DNA of 64,000 nt from Buxus sempervirens (Eukaryota; Streptophyta; Magnoliopsida; Buxales; Buxaceae). Positions 1 through 13,800 of the stretch are shown in pieces; within the stretch, counting starts at the first letter, position 1, and each line of letters starts with the position of its first letter. The notes below the pieces were generated by a model that saw only the letters and a program-made list of their open reading frames with translations, did no database searches and was not told the origin of the DNA. A program made the position numbers and the translations under genes. The stretch lies in contig OX387182.1 of NCBI GenBank assembly GCA_947561395.2, forward strand, positions 2,304,001-2,368,000, given 5' to 3'.

Positions 1-1818
1 AAATTAATGGCCCGTGGTTTGATGTGGAACAGAGAATAGGACAAAAATAAAAGAGTCAGTCAGAGAGAGAGAGAGAGAGATATACGGAGAATTCTTAATC
101 AATTTGAATCAAACCCAATATAGAAAAGGTGAGAGAGTACAGGACCCACCCCGGCCCAAATTGCGAGTCATTGGATAGCCAAAAGACCCTAGTTACCAGA
201 GCGTAGAGCGAAATCGAGAGCGAGAGCGTCAATTTCAAAAGTCACCTATAGTCTAAAGCACCTTTAGAACACGCATATTTGCTATTATATATATATAATA
301 TATAATGTAATAAAATTCATAAAAATGATTATGGAAACAAACATAAAATAATTATTATTTTCATTATTCAGACTCAAATAAGGAAAATAAGTAAAAAAAA
401 GAATGATTTAAAATAGATAGAGAAAAAGAGTCATATTAAACTTGAATCTCTTGATTTCTGAAAGAAAGAACATAGAGATTAGGAAGAAAGGATGACTGAG
501 AAGCCTTTAGTTTCTCCTTAACCCTCTCTCAGGACATTCCCAATTCTTCTTTAATTTGATTTTTATTATCTACGAATCAATATTAAATTATTAAACACTT
601 ATACTCTCCTTAATTTTAGACTTCAAATATAAACAATTAAGTTAAATTATACTTTAGATAAGTCAAATCGTGATTTGAAATTTGAGAGCACGTTCTTACA
701 AGTTGTAATCCACGGATTTAGGAAGTATTTGGATCAAGAGCGTAAATTCACGCTCTCAGAACAAAAGCGTGATATGCTTTTGCACGGATTAGGACGGATT
801 AGGTAACTAAGCAAGAGACTGAATGCAAAACAGATGTCAGAAGCGCTTCTAGTCTTTCGGGCAATTTAGGTATGGGCCACAAGCCACGGGGTGTTCTCTG
901 AACACGAATGGATCCACCATAGACATGAACCCAGACAGGAATGCGAAAGGCTGAAAGAAACTAAAGTTGAATGCCAGAAGTCACCCATACAGGTGATGTC
1001 CCAAATTCATCAAGCCGTCCTTTTCAGATGCCGACGGAACGCACAACTGATCATGGAGAGAACTCCATACACTGGGTTGGGTTGGAATGCCAAAAAAACA
1101 ACAGCCACAGCGCTCATGTTGCTTCTCACCTACTATTATTATTTTGGGTTTCGACTTATGTACACACGTATATACATCAGCTTGGGAGCACGCGTGCATG
1201 GAACCAAGTGGAAATCCAGAAACCAACCTAAAAGCTATTGTTTACACCTACTGAGCAACCAATGTGTCCATTGGAGAGAATCCAAAGACGACTACAAATT
1301 TCAAGAGGAGAAATGTTGCGAGTACTCGATGTCAGTGGAGTTCTGTGTCGCATGTGCCTGAAACAGTCCACGAGAGTCACCCATGTACTAATAACATTAC
1401 CAAGCATTCAATGACAATAAAAAGGCCATCGAGGATTCTGGCCAAAAAAATTCGTTGGCTTTTGGCTTTAACCAAATTTCGTTAAGATTTCCAACGGACC
1501 ATCCGGTTGGCCTCGTACAGGTCCTTAGGCTGCAAGTTAAAATAATGAGTCAGTCACAGAGAAGATTGCGAACAACAGGTCACACAGGAGTGCCCCACCA
1601 CGTGATGGAAGGCAAAACCAAGGTCAGACGGTCAAAACCCTAGAAAAAACTCCTTTACATTTTCATTCCTTTGAAACAGCTAATAAAGAGAGACTCGAAC
1701 AGAAGGAACATGTACACGCAGAAATTAAACATTGATAACTTAGTGGGGAGAGGCTGTAAGGGATAATAAATAACAGGGAAAAAAAAAAAAGCATTGGCAT
1801 GACATCAAAGAAACTCCC
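1..1818. other. Region downstream of OEP80; no gene supported
   Basis: This holds the probable 3' UTR of OEP80 at its right end, a GA microsatellite at 63-80, a TA-rich stretch near 285-310, and otherwise AT-rich sequence. The longest ORF (891-1361 region, plus) does not begin at ATG, lacks a recognisable domain and overlaps an equally long frame, so I do not call it. No transposon ends were found. Confidence 0.5.
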
Positions 1819-4800
1819 TTAGTTCCGGTGTCCGACTCCAAAATGAAACCTCCTTGCCTGCTTGTCATTAAATGCATATTCCAGTCGCAGAGGACCTAAA
1901 GGTGAATCCACACGGATGCCGAGCCCATATCCATAACCGCTTCCAGGCTTTTGCCTTGCCCCCGCAGGATCGCCTGAGAGAAAAAAAAAAGGCACAATAT
2001 GACATCCTCTGGACACAAGAGGCATGTTGAAATTACAAATTGATCAGGACACTTGTTCAACCAAATTTTGAATAAAAATAAAACCATGTCTGACTTGCTT
2101 GAATCATTATTTTTCCTTTCTGGCATTTCAAAGGATTCAGCACCATTGATCCGGACTTCCAGTGTCTGAGATTGCTATCAAAGATGTCCACATCTTACAG
2201 GTCACACTAGAATAGTTACAGCAACCATTTTTCATATTACTGGATATCAACACTTACATTGAAACACGTAATACTTCGAAATTGGGGAGTAATGGGATCT
2301 TCCTACTCAAAAAGCAACTCAGGACAATCAGCTCAAGAAACCCAACCCATGTCCCACTCCCATCAAATCTTCTGGGACAGATTCCTAACATTTAAGGTCA
2401 TATCACTCACCTAACTTTCAAATGATCAGCCCATTCTGGTTTCCAATGTCTCTTACTCATCCTGCCTGAAGTAAACTGAAAGAATTCATAGCAAGGACAT
2501 ACCAGGTACCGTATTGCCTGATCCTAGATCACTTCCATAATCAGCAAAAATTGCCCCCTCAACTGGCCCCAACTGCAGAAGAGAAGTGGCAAAGTATTAA
2601 TAAATAGTGATATATGGAAGGGTATTAAGCAAATAAATATTACATCACTCATCATCATCAATACATCAATCCCTACTTTCTATGGTTTCCAACACTGTCA
2701 AATGAATCTATGGTTCCAACTCATGTTTTTTTCTCCACTGATTATTCAGCAAGTTGGTAGAAAAAGAAAGAGAAACATCTTAGTGGAAATAGCAACAAAT
2801 TAACAGACAAGAGTAAGGATTTTGATGAAAGTTAGGAACTTTGAATGCGTAATGAGTGGTCACTAGGGAGACAGGTAAAGAGTGAAGACAATAAACAAAG
2901 AAAGAAGATTTCCTTCAATAAATAAAAAATTTTAAGATGTATAATTAAGCATCACAGGAAAAGATAATGCCAGCATGTTCAAGAGAGATGTCCGCAGAAG
3001 AAAATAGGAAATGCATTTGCAAAAAAATGCTATTTTTATTGCTTGCACAAATCATATGACAACACTTGAGGAAAAGTTATGTGAGATGAATATGGTAAAA
3101 GCATGTAGAACAATAATAATAATGGTATCGTTCAAAGTTTTAACACCTACCATGGTATAAAAATTGCAAGTCATACCATGAAAGTTTGGGATAAAATTTC
3201 AAGGGCATGATCCAATAAAATATATGGAGTCAATAAGTACAACAGCATTACCATTAATGGAATAAATATAATATAACTTTAAAAAGTTCATATCATGCTT
3301 GTGAGCAGCTTTGAGGAGTATATATCATGGTTATAATTAATCAAGAAATACAGAGCCTCACCTACACATTCACCGAACAAGATCCATTCTATGCTCCACA
3401 TAAAATTACAACTAGATGACTTGAATTGAGATGAACTTTTAGAGCGTTACATGGTGTATTCTGCTCATACTAAGAAGAAAATTTTCATACGCTAGCTCAT
3501 TATGCCTAATCTCATGTATGGATCATAATTTTTGGCAATAAAAAACCAACATACAAAAAGAGGATGCTTGTGGCTAAGATAAGAATGTTTAGATGTAAAT
3601 AGAAAATAGTAAAACTAGGAAAATTAAGGCAAGAAAACATATCTAAGAGTTTCTATGCGTTGCTTAAATAAAAGATAGGATTAAAGAAAGAAGGTTGAGA
3701 TTCTTCAAACATTTAAAAGTGAAGACGGAGAAGGTGCAGAAAGCACAATTATGATGAGTGTCAGTTCAAAAGGATTTGGATAGTCAATCTGACTAAATAT
3801 AAGATTTTAGACATTGGTATGGACAATGGAGGCACAGAATTCATGTTACCAACTCCAATCAGTTGGAATCAGACATTTATTGTTGTCGTTATTGTTATAA
3901 CAAAGCATCTGTTTAGAAGAAGCACAAGTACTACACAGGCTTTTCATAATGGGTGCAGAAAGCACAATTATACATAAGGGCAACATATAAGGAAGTGTTT
4001 CCTGAACATATCCCCAAAATGCACATACACATGACCATCAAAGCTCCATTTCCTTACATAATGAATAATAAATTTCAGACTTTAGGAGCCAATTGATTCG
4101 ATATTGATAGCCATCTAATCAGCTTTCCATATCTATAAGGTTCCAACTGCAATAAAAAAATTTTAAGATAATTTCAACATGGATCTTGTGTGTCGGAATG
4201 AGGCATTTTATATACTCCAATCCATCTTCTCCATAAACAGCTGCATTACAACTCAATGCATCACAGGCATACTCAATTCTTGGAAGATAAGCATAACGAT
4301 TCTCCATTAAGATGGGTGAATCACAAAATAAATCCAGCAAACACAATGAAAAAACCGTATAGAGAAGAAAGAATGTAAATTCCATTCCCTACCATGGGAA
4401 AAGATATTTCTCCACACCCAACCACATAAGAACGGCCTGAGCCCACAGCACCTTCTTCATAACCTCTAACACTGTTGGTTCCACCTATGGCAAATGCTTC
4501 ATGAGGAGAGAAATTACCCACTACATGACCACCAGATAAACTGCAATCCAATAGAAAAACAAAGTCAACAAGCAAAATAACTTGAGCAAAACACTTGATG
4601 TATCCTTTGCTTCTCATAGAAAATGAAGATATGGAAGAGGGGAGTTGAAAAAAAGATCTACCTTCATTCCTTTACAACAAATCCTTCCAGGATTCTCCTC
4701 CCTAAAATATTTCTAAGAACAAGGAATATACAACAGTATATCGTACCTCAAAAGAAGGCGTGTAGGACCAATCTCTACCCCCTTTCTAGCATGAGCATTA

Positions 4801-7800
4801 ACTCTGTTGAAAACCAACCATTCGGGCAAAATGGGAAGTCCTTGTTCCATGCTGAACACAAACTGAATAGAATAGATTGACATGAACCAATGAGAAAGCA
4901 ACTCATCATTGCAGCCTCTAAAACAAAGTTAGTAAAAGAAGCTTGGATCATAAACCTACCATTGAAGACCCCTTGTCACCAGATCCAGTGTACACGGTCT
5001 CAAATTTGGTAAGTAGCATATCATCATGAGTATTGCCACTGAAACAAGGTTGAAACAAAGAAACAAGCTTAGAAGCAGGCATATAGCACAGAGACCACTT
5101 AATTTAACAGTACTAATACTTTCAAGGTCCTAAATATCACACATGGAGTTTTTCAGCACACATACCTTGCAGTCAGTGGGCTGTTAAAGATATCCTTGAT
5201 AATTGGATTTCCTTTCTCATCACGAGCACCAGCATGCTGAGGAAAATTTTATATATAGAGGATCAATTGGCAGGAAGGAAATTGAATAACAAAAAGAAAA
5301 CAAATCCAATATATTGACAAAGAACTGGAATATGGTACAGCCGTACAAATACACCTTTCCAAGACATAATTAGAGAAATAGCAAGTAAAATGTGTCTTAA
5401 CAACTGAAAATGTTATGATTAGCATTGCTGAGATGAGAATGTCTAGATCAATGTATAAGGAGACTAGGAAAAATAATAAAAGGAACAATATCTCCTCTGG
5501 ATGTCACCCAAATTGGAGAGAAGATGAAGGAGAGTAGGCTCATATGATTTGGGCATGAAAAGCTAAGACCTACGGAGACATCTGTGAGGTGAAAAGAGTT
5601 ACTCACTGAAACTAAAAGTTCTGTGAGAGTGAGAGAAAGACCAATCTGAAAGGATTCATATGCTCACAATATGACCAGGCATATATTTTTTGACAAATTT
5701 GGGATGGAGGAACAGGGTTCATGTAGCCGAATCCAACAGTTAGGATAAGCATTTTGTTAATTTTGTTGTTGTACTGAATGTAACACCAGACAAACCATTG
5801 CATAACAAAATTGATTCACAAATGTAACATACAGATCATAAAAAGCTAGAATTTTTCTATAGATGAGTCATATTCCATATATATCCTTCAGGAATATTGA
5901 TCCTGCTGTTTGTCCAAGCCTCCTTACGGTTAGGAAAATATAATAACATAGGAGCTTGGCAGATTAGATGGTGATGTACAAATTACAATATGCACCTGAT
6001 AGATAAGACCTGCTGTTCCACTCCACTTTGGCCTGAAAGGTCGACTGAATTCTATACCGGCTGTGACCCGGCGAATGGTCATGCTGCCATCTTCAGGTTG
6101 GTTACCATGGACAAGCGTTCCTGGAGTTCTTGAGTTCTAAATTCAAAAAGAAACATTTTTCACCAGTTAGCTTTCCACATAGGGTATTCATTACACATTT
6201 AAAACCTATAACACAAACACACACACACATATTACCTGTATCATGATTGCTCTAGATGTTCGCTTATCATCCCCTTCAATCCATGGGTCTGTGTAATTTA
6301 TGCGAAATATTGAGTCAATTTGCCCCCTTTCTAATGATACATTGAGTTTTTGGTTTCTCCCAAGAACATTCCTATGAGAATATGCAAAGCTGCAATTGAC
6401 TTTCAGAGAAACATGAGTAAACAGCATTATATCAAAATATTACACAAAACTATCAATTCATGCTAAGAGAAAAAAGAAAATGAGAAATGAAGAAAGAAAT
6501 ATACAAGTTATATATACATGCATAGAAGCCACAAGATATCACTACTTAACATAATGCCGCCATATGGATACAAATCAAATCATAGCCAGCTACAACTTTA
6601 AGTACCAAATTATGAATTGAGTATCTAATCCATGGATTCATATGAAGCAAATACCCAATCTGTTTTAAAATTGGATTTCTCAAGAGAAAAGACCATAAAC
6701 AGACTAAATCAAGAACTACTTTATTTTTTTTTTGATAAGTAATGATATTTGATTAAAAGAGGAGAAGTACATATTTGATCAAGAACTACTTTAACAAGAA
6801 AATAAAAACAAACAAGATCCAATAAAAACACCAGATGTACAATTAAAAAAAGCAGAGTTCAACTCATTTATTCTGGCGCAAAATTTTAATTTAAAATATA
6901 CCAAACAGGAATTAGCTGAAGGTGAATCAAGTTCAACGCTGAACAGGAAGGCTTGTGGTCCACTCACATTAGCGGAACATGCCTCTCTGAGCACTTTCCA
7001 GATACCAGTAATGTTCCACACATCAGAATGGCCAACAAAATCCAGATGAAATTAAACCTACTCAAACTTTTGTTTCCCTTTCCTACTTAAGGGCAAATAT
7101 TGCTAGAGCAAGAGGGTGAAAAGAGTTCATAAACATCTACATAGCTTGCTAATTGATGAATCTATAAGCATGCCTCAGGAAAGTTTTGAGACATGTATTA
7201 CAAAACAACCGAACCCCAACTAAGCTCCCACAAATCTTAAACACTACAAGTTAAAATTTTCAGCAAACTATAAATGTCCTGAGGAATTTGGAAAACTATG
7301 TTGAAGCATCTATACACAAACATTATACACTTGTACCCTGATGGCCGAATGGACATGCAAAACATTCAAAATAAAGTTTGTATTAGAAAACAGGCTAGGT
7401 GTTTGACTTCACATAAGTTCTATTCAATAAATGGAAGCATGTAAAACAGATATTAGCTAGTGTCTATCCATGCCAACTAGATGGCTTTTTGTTAGCCATG
7501 GTCGCTTGAAGATCTACAAAATTTTGGCGGGTCCCATTTCAAAGAGCTCTAGTTTCCCTTTCTGTTCTCTGATCCTTCCTGTCAAAAAGTTTCCAACATA
7601 ATTGTTGTAAGAATTATTACGAAACTTCAAATTTTCCTCAAAATTCCTTATTTTAAAGATCAAATTTTCCAAAGAGTTAATGTTTAAGACATTGACCACA
7701 TCTGCACATTGAAAAACATGCATTTTACAGAGTGTATCTCATCATCAAAGTTTTATTTCTGTCGTGGTATTTTTGGCTAAAAACAATCCATAAGGTGCCA

Positions 7801-10800
7801 ATTGGGGGGGGGGGGGGGGGGGGGGGGGGCCACTGTGCAAGAAGAGACTTGAGTTGCAACTAGCATTGATGATCAAGATAATTGAAACAATACACAATGA
7901 ATATTAAGGCATTTTAAATAATAACTAAAAAAATGAATGGCTAAATCAGAAATGCAGCAAAAGATTTGATCACTTTAAATTAAACGACTTCCTTAGCGGC
8001 ACAAAAAATGACTCCGAAATGATTTTCCAGTGTTTCGTCGGCACGCTGACAATTTCGCTAATTTCTCCAACATTTCACCAGAATTTTGCTAATTCTGGCG
8101 AAATTCTAGCACGCCGACAATTTCGCTAATTGTTGTATTTGTTTATATTCATGTGCTTGTATTTGTAGTCTAATGTGCTTGTAGTTGTAGCCTTGTAATT
8201 GTTTATATTCATGTGCTTGTATTTGTAAATTAGATAAATACTTCCTTATTCTATCTATTTTTGCATATAAATTGTATAGAATTATGTCTATTATATATAT
8301 ATTTTTAACTAATTTTTGTTTTTTTTTTTTGCAAAAATGGCATTTCGGCAACACGCCGCTAATTTCGCTAAAAACCCTGTTTCGGGCCATTTCGACGAAA
8401 TTTCGCCCCTATCTCGTTTCGGCCACCTGGTGGTGCACCAGGCGGCACCGAAAAGTCAATCCTTGCTATGAGGCAAACTTTCGGCACACTCAAGCATGCT
8501 AAATCAAATATACAGGGACAATGGGGTAAGCAAATAAAGCCTGAACATATCTACAAAGCCAGATATTATAGCATTACCTTCCAATTAGTCCTGAGAGTGG
8601 GCCACTCGTTATCCTACAGATCCCCAACGTTAAATGTCACATCAGCAATAACAAATTGAATGAAAGAACGTGGAAAGTTCTCAATAATAACAGCACTTAC
8701 CCACTTGAAATTCCACCACCAGCTGAAAAACCTCCACTTACACGTTCAACAACATTCATTATCAAATCAACCTTACCAGTGTCTGCAACATAGCAAAATC
8801 CTTTAAAAGGAAAATCTAGAAACGTAGCAATGACATAAATAGAAAAAAAAATCAATTAATTAATTTTGTTAAATTTTATAGATGATTTCATATCATACAC
8901 TTAAAACGCCCAAAAATAAATAAAACGCAAAAAGCTTCTATGATACACAGAATCCAGATTGATCTGCAAAAACATAATAATAGGCATGACCAGCGGAACT
9001 AGATGCGAAGCTCCAAGGATGCAGGAATATAAAAAAATTTTATCCTTAACTTATACATACATATATATATATAGCTATCCTTCTATAAGTCCAATATCCT
9101 CCAAAAAAATGGGGTCCACATGCAAACCACCTTCCATTCGTAAGGTTTGTTACGCGCACCACCTTAGGCAACTTGCATGAGACACGTGTGCAACATGGGG
9201 TCCACATGCAAACCACCTATAACTTAATTCTAGTTGCTGTCTATGTGTTGTGAACTTGTGATAGTTATTTAGTTATATTGGACATGTGTATTGTAGTAAA
9301 CTAGTGGCAGAAGTTAGTTAAAGAGTTGTGTGGTTAGAGAGTTTGTAGGGGGAGTACTCTGTTGTATTTATCAGTGTTCTTTATTTGGAAATTATTATGA
9401 TCTTATCCCTAAAAAATCTCTTGAATTGTGGAGGCTGGCTTTCCTCGAAATAAGCCAACGTTAAGATTGCTTAGAAGAGATCAAAATCACGTAACAAAGT
9501 AATATGGGAATGCACGCACTAGGCGCGTAGCAAAAGAATTAAAAACAAAGAAGGGCCTTTTGGAATAGATTGTTATGTCAACAGTTAGGTATGATACTCG
9601 TACACGTGGCAATAACAAACATTGGTATTAGCGTAAATTGGGAAAAAAATTGTAGGGCGTTTTGGGTATAAAATGTTAGGTAGAAAGCAGGCGGTTGGCT
9701 TTATATAATAGTATAGATATTCATTCAATTGCTTTTGCCGAATATTATTGAAAAATTATTAAGCATAACTCAGGAGATATAAATTAGATTTGATCTCTAA
9801 TTAGTGTGGAAGAGGTGGGATTGTAGAAATAAATCTGAAGCATTTAACCAAAAACAAACTCCAAATAAACAGTAAACACAAAATACATCACTCAGGAATT
9901 TATTCTTACCATTCCAACAGGCAAATGCACAAACAGCAACTTCATTTAAAAAAACAAAAAACAAAAAATACATTATCCAATAACTTTAGGTGGACTCCTA
10001 TTCCTCCATTCCAATCTGACAAAAGCCAAACTGTTAATCAAATTATATGCATCTAAATCCTTTGAGTATTTCTATCCAGGTTCATACTAGCCTTTCTTTG
10101 ATTTTCTTTGACTTTTTAATGACTATCCTCTCATATTTTCCACATGTTATATCAAGCATAGTATTTGTCCTATAAAATTTCCTTTTCATTTAAATGGATA
10201 GGTTGATCACAGAACACTCTAGAAGCACTTCTCCACTAAAGACATCCAACTTAGATTTTACATGCAAGATCCTTGTCAATATCTCATTCTTTATGAATAA
10301 TAGATCCAAGAAAATGGAATTGATTACTACCAACATTCTCTTCTCTATTCTTACCGTCACTTCACCGTTACTATTACTTCTGGAGTTACACTCCACATAC
10401 TCAATCTTAGTTCAATTTATTTTAAAACCTTTTGATTCCAAGTTAGCCCCTCATCACTCTGATTTTCTGTTTACACACCATTTAGTTTTGTCAACCAAAA
10501 TCAAATCACCTGTAAATAACATATACCAACCAACAGCCTTTTGAAAATAAGAAGTTAATTCATCCATAATTAAATCCAAAAGATAAAGACTCATCATAAA
10601 CCTAAATTCATAACTAAAATCTCATTTGTCTCACAATGCACCGCTGCCACTTGTCTGAAAAGATAAAAGACTACTTAAATCATGATGTTCCAGAAAAATA
10701 ATTTCAAAGAATTAGTGTGAAGCCATTAAGTCTTTCAACCACTACCGCTTGTCTGACAAGATACTTCTTACCTTACCCACAAGAAATCTTATTTTGCTTA

Positions 10801-13800
10801 TGTTACATAAATTATTAGCTTGCCCCACAATTAATTACAAAAAATACTTGCAAAACCACCCTTATACCTATACATTAATCCTTCACGATTCTAAACAATT
10901 TTAGGTATCATGAATATTCCATTGACATTCCTCTATGTCAGAAGGTATGTCAATGATGCTATGAGACGGACAAAAAGAATAATGAGTGATCATAAAGAGT
11001 GAGTCAGATCGCAAGATCTAATATTGGTGGCAGTTTACAACATATGATTCCCCCGATATCCAAAATTGACCAACCAAAGTGAAGCTCTCTTGCAGGATGA
11101 GGGTTAAAGTAATTATATCATGGCACGAATCTGATATATGTCAATTATTTGTGATCCTTCTTGACGTGAATTATCCTCATATTCATCAACTACTAAAAAA
11201 AAAAAAGGCTCTCATTAAAACCTTCAAATAACTGTATAATAAAATTGACAGAAATAGATGCTACATAGTACATAATAACAAACTTTTTCATTTGGTGATA
11301 TGTAAAGGACTATAATGCAGTGTAGGTCCCACTGAACCACGGTTTCAGGAGAGGAAGGTTGAAATCAGATCTCACCATTGGCATTTTATGCAAAATCAGT
11401 GAGCTCAGACTCGGACATGTTTTATGCCATCATTCGAGGCTTTTACCATCACACAAAGTGATGGTCCCAACGAGTCGGGGTAAGGCATTTAATTATGGAT
11501 TGATGTGATATGTAACACGATGCAGCAACACCAGCGTAATATACATGAAGGTAATCAGGATATCCAAAAATGGGAAATAAACAATTGAAAGACCAGGAAA
11601 CGCAGTTTAAAAATTGTATATAATAGTCAAATTGAAAACAAGAGCTATTTGTTCACAGAAGGGACCTCAGCATAAATCAATAGTTAATCCTGAATGAATC
11701 ATAGGGATATTCCTCATGGAAAACAACCTTGAGATGTTTAGAAGATTTATTTGAGAGCAAGCTTGTTATGGCCGATAATGCAAAGGACAAAAACCAAATT
11801 AACTAGAATATAAATGTCACCTCATGGTGACATTCAAACTGAAACTACAGTTACCTCCAGCAGGTTGGGGAATGATGCTTACATCTTCCATGATTCCCAT
11901 TGTTAAAACAGTCTCTACATCCCTTTTTCCTTGAAGCAAACTGTAGACCTACATGGAGATACATTGAAAGCCTAATAATGTTATTAGTTGCAGAGTATTG
12001 CTGTAGTTGAACAAGAGAAAAACAATCTCTGACAAGCAATACAACTTTCACCTTCTAGAATATCCTGCATAAGCATATATAATGCGGTTTTACCACAGAA
12101 CTAAATGAAAATATTAACTGAAAAAGAACTGATGTTGTAACTGGTAGATGGTTATGGAATTGAAGATTTGAAAGTAAATATGACAATTCGATAGAATCAT
12201 AGTTAAGGAAGAATTGGAATTTTTATGGTTAGATGAGTTGTTAATTTCTAACTAGATTTATTTTTTTTTTAATGAATAATGAGGGTCATATTAAGTAAAA
12301 GATAGAATGTACATGGAATTTGAACTAGGTATTTACAGCAATATATATAAATGCCATGCAAAAAAGTTGGAAGCGGTGGCTAGTGATTGTGTTTGCCTGT
12401 GCTGCCAGGCATAGCGGTGAGCCTGGATTAGTGGCACCAACAGCAGTACTGCAACGAACCATTTGTTCTTCAAAAGAAGCATATGACCAAAGATTACAGA
12501 CATAAAGAACTTTCTATTCAGACTTGAGCCTTTACATGGCATTTGATTATAACAAATAATTAAATTTGTGTTACAATTAGAATCTCCAAGATAATCCAAT
12601 TCAGTTTAATAACGCATCAGTGTTGCAGCATTTTGGTTTCCAATATCCACTGTCTACGTAATATAAGATGCAAATTCAGCAAATATTTATAGCAATGCAC
12701 AGGAAAACTAGTCACATTGCAAGCAGCAGATTAGAGAATGATAACCATCACTGTTGAATATGATTAAAAATATAAATTAGAAAAATCATGTAAGAGAAGT
12801 TTATGTTAAATCCATATGTCAAAAGTTCTATAATTTCAATATGTAATAAAATAATGATAATAAAATGCCTAATCCCATCCCCAACTTAATTTCAGCGTGA
12901 AATTTGATGAAAACTTCAATATTTTCAGTAATCAAAGTACAATTGCAAAAATAATGCAAAATATAGATTGACAAATGAAAATATGAAAAGTGCGAGAGCA
13001 TTTTTGTCACTTAAAAACAATGCACATCATAGTCGCAAAATCCTTCGTTGAATAAGCGCACGTTCATTATAGAGACACCGATGTTAATGCCTGGTTAGAA
13101 ATGGACTCACATGGAATATGATATATTGGCAGACACCAAATACCAATGAGTACTTTCAAGTTTCAAGTGAGTCAGCATACAAAGTTTCACTCCCAAATGC
13201 ATTTACCCCAAAGCAAAAAACAATCCCTAAATCTTATGTCTTACTATAAAGCAAAATATTTAAAAAATGGATAGCCATTATTACACGTGATAAAATCTGA
13301 TTCACATATCAATGGGGTTTAAAAAAGTTGAAACATAATACATGTAGCGTGTCCAAAGGTCCCCCACTTGCTAGACAGTCTAGAATAGGCATTTCATTGG
13401 TCCATGTAGCAAAAAGAGCGCATGTTTAACCAGATAAGCAAACAATTGAAATAAAAAATAATTAAAAAGCCTCAATAACCTCATATGAGGGTATTTGCAT
13501 TAGTTACATGAGGGCAGTTTCACAATTTGAAACCTGGTTATGGTATAACTACAAAAAAATGCAAAGACATGGTGGGAAAATACGCAAATTAAAAAGTACA
13601 TTTAGAATATAACTAAAATAGGAGTGCAGTTGCAAAAAGCCTAAAGGTTTTTCCTTCCTTCTAGGTAATTCATACCTAAGTGTGCACAAGTTGGCGTACA
13701 TGTTATGCTAAGTTCCATAAAAAATATTCCACTTTGGCCAAATGTGTACAATATTTTACGAATTTTTTAAGCAAAACAAAATTTAAGTTCTCAGTAATTT

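Noticed and set aside
891-1643. Long overlapping ORFs downstream of OEP80
   Set aside because: No ATG start for the longest, no recognisable domain, and equally long frames on the other strand.
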